10,106 nt of DNA from an uncultured Aeromonadales bacterium (lineage in GTDB: Bacteria; Pseudomonadota; Gammaproteobacteria; Enterobacterales; Succinivibrionaceae), in NCBI GenBank assembly GCA_902796095.1, contig CADBNP010000049.1, forward strand, positions 1-10,106, in the 5' to 3' direction. Positions 1 to 6,906 of the stretch are shown here, piece after piece. The notes below the pieces were generated by a model, which saw only the letters and a program-made list of their open reading frames with translations, made no database searches and was not told where the DNA came from. Both the position numbers and the translations under genes were made by a program. Every line of letters begins with the position of its first letter. Positions within the stretch are counted from its first letter, which is position 1.

Positions 1-436
1 ACTTCAGTTCATGTTTTTGTATGTTCATACATGTTGATTTTTTGCATCTGTCATGATTTATCCCGGTATTCGTGCGCCGCTTCATGACAGGGAGGCAATT
101 TTCAAACGGGGCAGTGTGAACTTTGCTTATGTGTTTTGCTGGAGAACGTCAGTCTTCTTAAACTGAAGGCAAAACAGCCTGTCTCAAGTCAAAATGTGTC
201 GGACAGCTTGTCCCTGATGCTGAGAATAATCGGGTGCCTGTGCCAGACACCTGCTGCTTTGAACTGATGGGGTTAAGTCAGTCTGATGCAGTCGCTATAT
301 AGTAAGTTTCAGGCAGGAAGTCCCGGAAGGAAAAGCAGGAACTCAGGAAGAATGAAATTCCTGAAGGAACATTGTGTGTATAATACGGTACGTTGCATCG
401 GAATTTTGCAGCCAGCAGAGGATTTAACTATTCGCT
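1..436. other. Non-coding left flank with short hairpins
   Basis: I found no convincing gene, tRNA or rRNA in this stretch. It carries three small inverted repeats: TGTATG/CATACA around a 2-base centre (18-31), GGACA/TGTCC around a 3-base loop (201-213), and a 7-pair hairpin with one A-C mismatch (233-251, GGTG-CTG arms). None is followed by a T-run, so they do not look like terminators. The region may be the 3' end or decayed flank of a neighbouring element, or the leader of the small gene that starts at 437. The upstream gene is outside the window. Confidence 0.5.
358..384 (+). promoter_or_regulatory. Possible sigma-70 promoter for the 437-898 gene
   Basis: A perfect -10 hexamer TATAAT lies at 379-384. 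The best -35 candidate is TTCCTG at 358-363, a poor match with a short 15-base spacer, so the -10 is the main evidence. A transcript would begin near 391 and leave a leader of about 46 bases before the ATG at 437. Confidence 0.35.
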
Positions 437-898
437 ATGTATCAAACCCGATCCTTTAACAAAAAAATGAACGTATGGTATGCCTATGAGGTTGAGTACG
501 TCTGGGATGAACTGAAGCAGAAAAAAATTCAAAAGAGGAGGTGTATTGGAAAAATCGATCCTGTAACAGATCAGATTATTCCAAATGGAAAGCGGGGACC
601 GGGTCGGATTACTGCAAACTCATCAAATGGAGTATCAGACACTGTTGCAGGAAACAATCAGGAAATATCCGGCATTGATAAGTCTGCTGAATCTGAGCAG
701 TTGGAAAAATCGGAGGGATCCTGTATCTCAAAGCGAAATCTTGAGGCAAAAATACATAAACTTGTCCGAACAATGGATATGATATCTCAGCAGATGGCTG
801 TACTGGCCCGGGATCTGAGGTCACTGACAGAAGAAGATGACAGTGATGAGGAGGATGAGAAAGAGAATGAGAATGAGAATGGAAAGAGAATTTCGTAG
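437..898 (+). CDS. Small transposase-like N-terminal domain protein with acidic tail, function unknown
   Basis: The predicted protein has 153 residues. Residues 5-55 (RSFNKK, then WYAYE, then KRRCIGKIDP and IIPNGKRG) resemble, from memory, the N-terminal module found on some IS transposases and on free-standing short relatives. No DDE catalytic core follows, so this is either a transposase fragment or an independent small protein of that family. Residues 100-130 (KRNLEAKIHKLV to ARDLRSL) look like an amphipathic helix or short coiled coil. Residues 131-150 are strongly acidic and end in a three-fold Glu-Asn repeat. The ATG at 437 is chosen because it keeps the RSFNKK block; AGAGGA at 417-422 is the only ribosome site and lies rather far away (14 bases). 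An ATG at 467 would lose the family motif. It is followed by 250 non-coding bases and is probably transcribed separately from accD. Confidence is good that it is coding and low for any role. Confidence 0.6.
   Translation: MYQTRSFNKKMNVWYAYEVEYVWDELKQKKIQKRRCIGKIDPVTDQIIPNGKRGPGRITANSSNGVSDTVAGNNQEISGIDKSAESEQLEKSEGSCISKRNLEAKIHKLVRTMDMISQQMAVLARDLRSLTEEDDSDEEDEKENENENGKRIS
863..880 (+). repeat. Three tandem GAGAAT hexamers in the acidic tail
   Basis: Three perfect in-frame copies of GAGAAT encode Glu-Asn three times near the C-terminus of the small protein. The purine-rich surroundings (836-893) are similarly low in complexity. Such a tract can change copy number by slippage without breaking the frame. 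Confidence 0.8.
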
Positions 899-980
899 AG
901 CTTGATTGAAACATGAAAAATTCCGGTTTATTTATTGTGTGTAATATGAACTCTGATTCACGTTTAAATTTTAGAAATTT

Positions 981-1006
981 GCCGATTTTATTGCGGAATT
1001 ATCGGC
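981..1006. repeat. Inverted repeat in the gap before accD
   Basis: GCCGAT (981-986) and ATCGGC (1001-1006) are perfect complements separated by 14 bases. There is no T-run after the second arm, so it is a weak candidate for a terminator of the 437-898 gene. It could equally be an operator-like site or chance. Confidence 0.3.
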
Positions 1007-1062
1007 TGTGCAAAACTGTTTCCGCTTTTATGCTCCCGTTCAATAAAAAGTGACCGGTGTGT

Positions 1063-1091
1063 GTTACAGGTATTGGAGCCTATGGTATAAT
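1063..1091 (+). promoter_or_regulatory. Extended -10 sigma-70 promoter for accD-folC
   Basis: A perfect TATAAT (1086-1091) is preceded by TG at 1083-1084, the extended -10 signature. GTTACA at 1063-1068 matches four of six -35 positions, with an ideal 17-base spacer. Transcription would start near 1098, giving a leader of about 50 bases before accD. This is the best promoter in the window and likely serves accD, the overlapping folC and perhaps the genes behind them. Confidence 0.7.
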
Positions 1092-1148
1092 CCACGTAAT
1101 TTCTGAATCTGATGTTTTATTTTTGCAGAATCCAAGGATGAGGTTTTA

Positions 1149-2030
1149 ATGAGCTGGCTTGAGAATGTATTTAAGGGTAACACCAATAAACCTTCAATTG
1201 ATACCAACGGCAAAACGGTGAATATACCCGAGGGTGTATGGACTAAATGTGATTCCTGCCAGCAGGTTCTGTACAGGGCGGAGGTTGAGCGCAATCTTTT
1301 TGTATGCCCAAAGTGCGGACATCACATGAAGATTGGAGCCAGAGAGAGACTTATCCGTTTTCTTGATGTCATGGACAGAGAGGAAATCGGTGCAGATCTG
1401 GAGCCGCAGGATATTCTTAAGTTCAAGGATTTCAAGCGCTACAAGGATCGCCTTGTGGATGCCCAGAAGAAGACAAATGAAAAGGATGCTCTCATTGTCA
1501 TGAAGGGTACCGTAAAGGGCATACCGGTTGTTGCCTGTGCCTTTGAATTCGATTTTATGGGCGGTTCCATGGGATCTGTGGTTGGTGCCCGTTTTGTCAG
1601 GGCAGTCGAGCAGGCCATAGAGGATCGAAGGGCGCTTATCTGCTTTTCAACATCCGGTGGTGCCCGTATGCAGGAATCCCTGTTTTCTCTGATGCAGATG
1701 GCAAAAACAAGTGCCGCTCTTGAAAAACTTTCCAATGAAGGTCTTCCTTATATTTCTGTTCTTACAAATCCTACCATGGGCGGTGTTTCTGCATCGCTTG
1801 CCATGCTGGGAGATGTAAATGTAGCCGAGCCTAAGGCACTTATAGGATTTGCAGGTCCCCGCGTAATAGAACAGACGGTGAGGGAGAAACTGCCTGAAGG
1901 ATTCCAGCGTTCCGAGTTTCTTCTGACCAAGGGTGTTCTTGACGGCATTATTGATCGTCGTGAAATGAGGGACAAACTGGCCTGTCTTATCGGCAAATTT
2001 ATGAACCTGGAGCCGACGGAACAAGAATAA
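1149..2030 (+). CDS. accD: Acetyl-CoA carboxylase carboxyltransferase subunit beta
   Basis: AccD is the beta subunit of the AccA2-AccD2 carboxyltransferase, which moves the carboxyl group from carboxybiotin on AccB to acetyl-CoA, giving malonyl-CoA for fatty acid synthesis in the cytosol. The 293 residues compare with 304 in E. coli. A four-cysteine zinc ribbon is visible at Cys34, Cys37, Cys53 and Cys56, as expected of the proteobacterial subunit. The crotonase-like core has TSGGARMQE at 168-176, PTMGGVSAS at 208-216, and the conserved GFAGPRVIEQT stretch beginning at 233. The ATG is supported by AAGGATGAGG at 1134-1143, five bases upstream. An extended -10 promoter lies about 60 bases upstream. 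The stop overlaps the folC start by one base (TAATG), pointing to translational coupling. No key residue appears to be missing. Confidence 0.97.
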   Translation: MSWLENVFKGNTNKPSIDTNGKTVNIPEGVWTKCDSCQQVLYRAEVERNLFVCPKCGHHMKIGARERLIRFLDVMDREEIGADLEPQDILKFKDFKRYKDRLVDAQKKTNEKDALIVMKGTVKGIPVVACAFEFDFMGGSMGSVVGARFVRAVEQAIEDRRALICFSTSGGARMQESLFSLMQMAKTSAALEKLSNEGLPYISVLTNPTMGGVSASLAMLGDVNVAEPKALIGFAGPRVIEQTVREKLPEGFQRSEFLLTKGVLDGIIDRREMRDKLACLIGKFMNLEPTEQE

Positions 2031-3319
2031 TGGACTCCTTTGAGCAGTTTTCAAGCCAGTCGCTAGATGACTGGCTTTCTTATCTTGAGAGTATCCACAG
2101 CCGGAGTATAGATCCAGGACTTGATCGTATGAATGCGGTTGCGGAAAGAATGGATCTGACTCCGTTAAAAAAATCTGTGATTGTCACGGTTACAGGAACC
2201 AACGGCAAGGGTTCGGTGACCAATCTTCTGGCCGCATTTCTGATGGATGCCGGATTCTCCTGCAATCTGTACAACAGTCCTCATCTGCTTAAATTCAACG
2301 AGCGCATAACCGTCAATGGCAGAATGGTATCCGATGAGGAACTTTTTTCCGCTTTTGAATACATCGAGATGCTGCGTCTTGAAAGCGGTGTAACTCTGAC
2401 CTTTTTCGAATTTACGACTCTTGCCGCCTTTCATATTTTCTGTCTCAATCCTTCAGATTATCTGATCCTTGAAGTCGGTATGGGAGGTCGCTACGATTCG
2501 GTCAACATTCTTGATGCCAGTCTGGCGATCATTACCAATGTGGCCCTGGATCATATGCATTTTCTCGGTGATACCAGAGAGGAAATAGGTTATCAGAAGG
2601 TCGGTATTCTGAAGAAGGGCGGAAAACTTATATACGGAGAAGAGAATATTCCGGGATCTGTGGAGCGTGAGGTACAGACTCTCGGTGCAGAGTGCATTCT
2701 TGCAGGAAGAGACTACACTTACAGCGTGTCTGACACTGATTTCGAGTTCAGGGACGGCAGCGGCACCGTATCATCAATTCCGCTTCCTGTTATTCCGCCG
2801 GGAAATGCCGCCATGGTATTAAGTGCTCTTCATGTTCTCGGTGTTGAAGTTGAACCTCAGAGAATAAGGGATATAATTGCCGGATTCTGCATGCCGGGAA
2901 GATTTCAGAAGATCCTGAACGACCCTCCTGTTTATGTGGATGTGGGACATAATCCCCATGCCTTCAGATATCTTATTGAAAGAATGAGAAGACTCAGAGC
3001 CAGAAGTGAAGTTTCAAGGTTTACAGCCGTTGTGGGCATGCTTCGTGACAAGGATTATTCCGCTGCTCTCAACATGCTGGCAGCCGAGGTATCTGCACTT
3101 TTCCTGGCTTCGCTTCCGGGGAGCAGAGGGGAGACAGCCGATAATCTGGCAGGGGCTCTTTCAGTTCAAAATTGTGCGGTCTCACGCTATAATAACGTTG
3201 ATGAAGCCTTTGAGGCGGCTCTCCGGGATGCTGAGTTAAAGGGCGGGACTGCAGTTCTGGTGGCCGGCTCCTTTTTAACTGCATCTGCAGTCATGAGTCA
3301 TATAGCTTCAGATCAGTGA
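2030..3319 (+). CDS. folC: Bifunctional dihydrofolate synthase / folylpolyglutamate synthase
   Basis: FolC joins glutamate to dihydropteroate to make dihydrofolate and then adds further glutamates to reduced folates, using ATP. It is a Mur-ligase-like enzyme of the cytosol. The 429 residues are close to the 422 of E. coli. The P-loop GTNGKGS is at 56-62, followed by SPHLLKFNERI (83-93), FEFTT (126-130), LEVGMGGRYDSVN (147-159) and NVALDHMHFLG (170-180). Lys190 in YQKVGI fits the position of the carbamylated lysine of the family. The C-terminal domain shows PGRFQ (289-293) and DVGHNPHA (304-311), where E. coli has Ala for the Gly. The ATG shares one base with the accD stop, so accD ribosomes probably reinitiate here. 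The accD-folC pairing and the dedD-like gene behind it match the enterobacterial order. Confidence 0.96.
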   Translation: MDSFEQFSSQSLDDWLSYLESIHSRSIDPGLDRMNAVAERMDLTPLKKSVIVTVTGTNGKGSVTNLLAAFLMDAGFSCNLYNSPHLLKFNERITVNGRMVSDEELFSAFEYIEMLRLESGVTLTFFEFTTLAAFHIFCLNPSDYLILEVGMGGRYDSVNILDASLAIITNVALDHMHFLGDTREEIGYQKVGILKKGGKLIYGEENIPGSVEREVQTLGAECILAGRDYTYSVSDTDFEFRDGSGTVSSIPLPVIPPGNAAMVLSALHVLGVEVEPQRIRDIIAGFCMPGRFQKILNDPPVYVDVGHNPHAFRYLIERMRRLRARSEVSRFTAVVGMLRDKDYSAALNMLAAEVSALFLASLPGSRGETADNLAGALSVQNCAVSRYNNVDEAFEAALRDAELKGGTAVLVAGSFLTASAVMSHIASDQ

Positions 3320-3473
3320 CAGTGTTTCAGACTGGCATCTCTCTGATGATTCGCGGAAGTATCTGCGATGATTAACAGAAAAATCGACTCTTGAACGTTC
3401 CGGGCTGTATACGACTTTTCTGCTGTGATCCGCCGTGCGGATTGCAGGTTTTGTTGTTTTAGGAGAAATCTTT

Positions 3474-4361
3474 ATGAATCCGACTCCCCAGCAGAAGAGA
3501 TTTGCTGGAGCAGTTATACTGATGTTGCTCTTTTGCATTCTGGTACCTTTTTTTGTTTCCGGTGAAAATGTCAACCGGGACAGCGAAGCTATTACCAGAC
3601 TTTCCGATCCTGATGCCAGACGCAGGTTTGAACAGGAAAACGAAATTGAAAAAATACGCGAGGAGGAAAGACAGCGACTGATAGCTGAAATGCAGGAGCA
3701 GGAGAAACTCCGTAATGAACATCAGAGCGGGGAACCCGCCGCGACAGCTGATAATTCCGGTGCTGACGATCCTGTGATTATTGAAAATAATCAAAAAGCC
3801 GATGATGCTGAAAAAAGGCAGAGAGAGCTTGTTGCCCAGCGCAACCGTGAAAAGGCAGAAGCAGAGGAGCGTCGCAAACGTGAGCAGGAGGCAAAGCAGC
3901 AGGCCATAAGAGAGCAGCAGGCAAAACGTCTTGAGGCCCAGCGCAGAGAGCAGGAATTAAAGGAGAAAAAGAAGGCCGAGGAACTGGCAAGCAGACAGAA
4001 CAGCAGCAGGATTACTGTCATCAACGAGAATACTAAAAAGAGAAATGAAATTGCTGTCATTACTCCAAACCAGGCTGAGCAGCAGAGACGTCAGAATGCT
4101 GCAGCTCCGGCCCAGCCTGTAAGCCGTCCGGGTGAAAAGTACCTGATCAGAATAGGCGTTTTTTCCTCCATGACCAATGCCAAGAACGCCCAGTCCAAAG
4201 TAGGCAAAATCTGCAAGGCAAGCATTCTTCCGACCACCAGCAACGGTCAGCGCATGCTCAAGGTGGTGTGCGGACCTTCATCTGACATGGCCGGCATACG
4301 TACCATGCAGGCGAAGCTTAGTTCCGTAGTGGGTGCCACCTCTATTGAAAAGGCCAACTGA
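3474..4361 (+). CDS. dedD: DedD-like SPOR-domain membrane protein with long charged helix
   Basis: SPOR proteins bind denuded peptidoglycan at the division septum; DedD is an inner-membrane member that supports constriction. From the ATG at 3474 (AGGAG at 3461-3465, eight bases upstream) the protein has 295 residues. A longer frame from 3435 exists but lacks a ribosome site and would put 13 extra residues before the membrane anchor. Residues 1-9 are short and cytosolic, 10-28 form one hydrophobic segment, and the rest should be periplasmic. Residues about 55-175 are rich in Glu, Lys, Arg and Gln (runs such as EERRKREQEAKQQ) and predict a long single helix or coiled coil, reminiscent of TolA. 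The SPOR domain is residues 221-292, with YLIRIGVFSS and a terminal MLKVVCGP block. E. coli DedD is about 220 residues, so the linker is clearly enlarged. Position behind folC supports DedD; the sequence alone supports only a SPOR protein. Confidence 0.82.
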   Translation: MNPTPQQKRFAGAVILMLLFCILVPFFVSGENVNRDSEAITRLSDPDARRRFEQENEIEKIREEERQRLIAEMQEQEKLRNEHQSGEPAATADNSGADDPVIIENNQKADDAEKRQRELVAQRNREKAEAEERRKREQEAKQQAIREQQAKRLEAQRREQELKEKKKAEELASRQNSSRITVINENTKKRNEIAVITPNQAEQQRRQNAAAPAQPVSRPGEKYLIRIGVFSSMTNAKNAQSKVGKICKASILPTTSNGQRMLKVVCGPSSDMAGIRTMQAKLSSVVGATSIEKAN

Positions 4362-4416
4362 GCGGATAGGAAAATTCGCAGATCGTGAAATATGCGGCAG
4401 TGTTTCAGGAGACTTT

Positions 4417-5172
4417 ATGAACAATTTTGAACTTGAAAATTTTCTTAATGAACTGCTCAGAGCAAAGCAGATTAAGGATTACTGCTTCAACGGTCTTCAG
4501 GTTCAGGGTCGAAGTGAAATCACATCGATTGTAACAGGAGTAAGTGCCAGCAGAAAACTTATAGAGGCTGCCGCAGATCTGAAGGCGGATGCGGTTATTG
4601 TTCATCACGGACTTTTCTGGAAGGGCGACGCTCCGGAAATCCGGGGTCTTCAGTATGGCAGGATCGCGCCTCTGATCAGGTCTGATATCAATCTGTACGC
4701 ATACCATCTTCCTCTTGACGCTCATCCGGAACTGGGGAACAACGTGCTTCTGGCCAGGACTCTGGGGATCACCCGTACCGGATGGTGTGATGCAGATTCT
4801 GATTTTCCAATGGTTGGTCTTGGTGAACTTTCATCTGAAATGACAGCAGGGGATTTTATGCAGAGAACTGACGCGATCCTTTCCCACCGCTCGCAGCTGG
4901 TCGGAGATCCTGATCGTCCTGTGAAAAAGATTGCCTGGTGCACCGGATCTGCCGGTGAGTTTCTCCCTCTTGCCGCGTCCTGCGGAGCCGATATGTTCAT
5001 CACCGGTGAGACTCCTGAAAGAAATGTTCATGTGGCCGAGGAACTGGGGATCTGCCTTCTTACTGCAGGTCATCACTGCACCGAGACTCTGGGGATCAGA
5101 GCTCTTGGCGAGCATATTCAAAATCAATTTGCAACACAGGTCAGATTTATTGATCTTCCTAATAACTTCTAA
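4417..5172 (+). CDS. ybgI: Nif3/YbgI family dinuclear metal-binding protein
   Basis: This is a member of the Nif3-like family, also labelled GTP cyclohydrolase 1 type 2 homolog; the in vivo role is not established. From the ATG at 4417 the product has 251 residues against 247 for E. coli YbgI. The start is fixed by AGGAG at 4407-4411, five bases upstream; an ATG at 4333 would overlap the dedD-like gene and add unrelated residues. The metal site is intact: His63-His64 in VHHGLFW, Asp101 in LDAH, and His219 with Glu223 in GHHCTE. FNGLQVQG near the N-terminus (24-31) and ITGETPERNVH (195-205) are further family blocks. It lies 55 bases after the dedD-like gene and probably belongs to the same transcription unit. 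In E. coli this gene is elsewhere on the chromosome and cvpA-purF follows dedD. Confidence 0.93.
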   Translation: MNNFELENFLNELLRAKQIKDYCFNGLQVQGRSEITSIVTGVSASRKLIEAAADLKADAVIVHHGLFWKGDAPEIRGLQYGRIAPLIRSDINLYAYHLPLDAHPELGNNVLLARTLGITRTGWCDADSDFPMVGLGELSSEMTAGDFMQRTDAILSHRSQLVGDPDRPVKKIAWCTGSAGEFLPLAASCGADMFITGETPERNVHVAEELGICLLTAGHHCTETLGIRALGEHIQNQFATQVRFIDLPNNF

Positions 5173-5206
5173 TCGGTTTCATGAATATAATAAACTGATG
5201 GGAGTT

Positions 5207-5254
5207 GTTGCTTTTTTATCGAACCGGAGCAACGTTTTCTGATCCTGTCCGGTT
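5207..5254 (+). promoter_or_regulatory. Two overlapping inverted repeats upstream of the luxO-like gene
   Basis: GTTGCT (5207-5212) is complementary to AGCAAC (5228-5233), and AACCGGA (5222-5228) is complementary to TCCGGTT (5248-5254). The first arm of the second pair lies inside the loop of the first and shares base 5228, so the two hairpins cannot form in full at once. This could be a switchable leader if transcription begins upstream, an operator cluster, or the end of the Nif3-family transcript. No proper T-run follows the second hairpin. Confidence 0.35.
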
Positions 5255-5268
5255 TCGGTAACTTCATA

Positions 5269-5296
5269 CTGACTTCCGGAAAATCATTATTATAAA
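5269..5296 (+). promoter_or_regulatory. Candidate sigma-70 promoter for the signalling operon
   Basis: CTGACT (5269-5274) matches four of six -35 bases, and TATAAA (5291-5296) matches five of six -10 bases, with a 16-base spacer. The start would be near 5303, leaving a leader of about 45 bases to the luxO-like gene. The same AT-rich stretch forms ATTATT/AATAAT (5286-5300) followed by T-bases to 5307, so it may instead be a weak terminator of the preceding genes, or do both jobs. Confidence 0.45.
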
Positions 5297-5347
5297 TAAT
5301 TTTTTTTCTTCCTTTTTTGCAGGAAGAGTCAGCATGGGTTCAGCGAT

Positions 5348-6832
5348 ATGGAAACATTTCTGCCTCGAGTGCTTATGGTTGAGGATTCTCAGCCTCTGAG
5401 TGCGGTTTACAGTTCGTATCTTAAAAACGAGAATATCAGTCTCAGGAACGCCTACAACGGTCATACCGCTCTTGATCTGATCCATTCCTTTAAACCTCAT
5501 ATAATTCTTCTTGATCTCTACCTGCCTGATATTTCAGGTTTCGAAATTCTGAATCATATTAAGACAAACCGTCTTGACATTCTTGTTGTTGTCATTACCG
5601 GATCTGATTCCGTAGAGGATGCGGCAGATGTAATGCGCTACGGAGCATATGATTTTCTTTCAAAGCCAGTGTCCGCGGCGCGTCTTCGGGTCACGCTCAG
5701 CAATACGGTAAAGCATCTTCATCTTGATACTCTTGTAAACCAGTATCAGAAGGATATGAATGATCAGTTTGTGGGCTTTATCGGCACCTCAAAGGTCATG
5801 AAGGGGATCTACCAGACAATTGAAAGGGTCGCCCCGTCGAAAGCTTCTGTTTTCATAACCGGTGAAAGCGGAACAGGCAAGGAGGTCTGTGCCGAGGCCA
5901 TACACAAGCTCAGTAACAACCGCAACGGCAAGTTTGTTCCTCTTAACTGTGCCGCCATACCAAAGGATCTGATTGAAAGTGAAATTTTCGGTCATGTGAA
6001 GGGAGCCTTTACTGGGGCCATCGGCACCAGAATCGGTGCAGTTGGCATTGCTGACGGAGGAACGCTGTTTCTGGATGAAATCTGCGAGATGGATCTGGCT
6101 CTTCAGAGCAAGCTTCTGCGTTTCCTGCAGACAGGCAAGTTCTACAAGGTTGGCTCCAGTGAAGTGGAGGAGGTGGACATCAGGATCATCTGTGCCACCA
6201 ACCGCAATCCTCTGCTGGAGGTCAAGGCAGGGCGTTTCAGAGAGGATCTTTACTACCGTCTTCATGTGATACCTATTCATCTTCCTCCTCTCCGGGAGCG
6301 GGGTGACGATGTGGAGCGCATTGCAACAAAGTTCCTGCTGGAGTTTTCCAAGGAGGAGAACAAGGCCTTCAGGCGTTTCACCATTCGTGCAAGCCAGCTT
6401 CTCCTGTGCTACGACTGGCCGGGAAATGTCCGACAGCTGCAGAACGTCATGCGGCAGATTGTGGTTATGAATGACGGCGAGGAGGTTACTGAAGAGATGC
6501 TTCCGGCCGTGATAAGAGATGCAGGAAACCGGGTTACCGACAGTCCGATGTACGGTCCTGTGGTTTCACCTATAGTGGTGCAGTCGGCTCAGGTAATCAA
6601 TACTGCCAATTCCAGTTTCAGTTCAGTTACTGACGGTCTCAGGCCGACAAGGATGGAGGATTTGAAACCTATGGCGGAGATTGAACAGATTTATATAGAA
6701 AATGCGATCAGAATTTGCGGAGGAAGTATAGACAAGGCGGCAAAGTACCTGGATATTAATCCTTCAACCATATACCGCAAAAAGGCATCATGGAAAAATG
6801 AGGGTGGTAATGAAAATACTCGGGCAATCTGA
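5348..6832 (+). CDS. luxO: LuxO-like sigma-54-dependent response regulator
   Basis: The product (494 residues) has the REC-AAA+-HTH layout of NtrC-class activators, which open sigma-54 promoters using ATP once phosphorylated. REC spans about 7-122, with acidic pocket Glu12/Asp13, phosphoacceptor Asp56 in LLDLYLPD, Thr84 and Lys106. The AAA+ domain covers about 142-388: Walker A GESGTGKE (172-179), sigma-54 loop GAFTGA (219-224), Walker B GGTLFLDE (237-244), FREDLYYRL (297-305) and WPGNVRQL (357-364). A loose Ser/Val/Thr-rich linker (about 392-438) leads to a Fis-type helix-turn-helix (450-481, ending in PSTIYRKK). Blocks such as KASVFITGESGTGKEVCAEA, FGHVKGAFTGA and NPSTIYRK closely match remembered Vibrio LuxO. 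A LuxU-like gene follows 74 bases later, which strengthens the call. The ATG at 5348 is needed to keep the first REC strand, but the good ribosome site (AGGAAGAG, 5321-5328) is about 20 bases away and better placed for an out-of-frame ATG at 5334. Confidence 0.88.
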   Translation: METFLPRVLMVEDSQPLSAVYSSYLKNENISLRNAYNGHTALDLIHSFKPHIILLDLYLPDISGFEILNHIKTNRLDILVVVITGSDSVEDAADVMRYGAYDFLSKPVSAARLRVTLSNTVKHLHLDTLVNQYQKDMNDQFVGFIGTSKVMKGIYQTIERVAPSKASVFITGESGTGKEVCAEAIHKLSNNRNGKFVPLNCAAIPKDLIESEIFGHVKGAFTGAIGTRIGAVGIADGGTLFLDEICEMDLALQSKLLRFLQTGKFYKVGSSEVEEVDIRIICATNRNPLLEVKAGRFREDLYYRLHVIPIHLPPLRERGDDVERIATKFLLEFSKEENKAFRRFTIRASQLLLCYDWPGNVRQLQNVMRQIVVMNDGEEVTEEMLPAVIRDAGNRVTDSPMYGPVVSPIVVQSAQVINTANSSFSSVTDGLRPTRMEDLKPMAEIEQIYIENAIRICGGSIDKAAKYLDINPSTIYRKKASWKNEGGNENTRAI

Positions 6833-6841
6833 GTAATAAAG

Positions 6842-6851
6842 GCTGTACAGC
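6842..6851. repeat. Ten-base perfect palindrome between luxO- and luxU-like genes
   Basis: GCTGTACAGC is a perfect palindrome nine bases after the luxO-like stop. It could be a binding site for a dimeric regulator or a small RNA hairpin; its lack of a loop makes a stable stem unlikely. The rest of the 74-base gap is AT-rich and ends in the luxU ribosome site GGAGGG (6898-6903). Confidence 0.3.
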
Positions 6852-6906
6852 TGATGTGGAATGCATCGGTTTGAAATAATAAAAAAATTCTCTTACCGGA
6901 GGGATT

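Noticed and set aside
1..436. tRNA or CRISPR in the left flank
   Set aside because: No T-loop consensus, cloverleaf arms or regularly spaced direct repeats are present.
1647..2054. Long open frame on the minus strand across accD
   Set aside because: It lies wholly antisense to a clearly functional gene, has no family resemblance and no ribosome site; it is a shadow of accD codon use.
3372..3413. Promoter in front of the dedD-like gene
   Set aside because: TTAACA (3372-3377) and TTGAAC (3391-3396) resemble -35 boxes, but no -10 box lies at a proper distance from either; the pair TCGACT-18-TATACG is too poor to report.
4333..4416. Upstream extension of the Nif3-family protein from an ATG at 4333
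   Set aside because: It overlaps the dedD-like gene by 29 bases, lacks a ribosome site and adds residues not typical of the family; ATG 4417 has AGGAG at ideal distance.
5196..5217. T-run after the Nif3-family gene as a Rho-independent terminator
   Set aside because: The T-run (5212-5217) is preceded only by a 4-base AACT/AGTT stem, too weak for a terminator call.
5173..5347. Qrr-like small RNA gene next to luxO
   Set aside because: I did not see the conserved Qrr core or a sigma-54 promoter by reading both strands of this gap; a covariance model search would be decisive.
5789..6280. 163-codon minus-strand frame inside the luxO-like gene
   Set aside because: It covers the conserved AAA+ core of the plus-strand gene and shows no recognisable protein motif.
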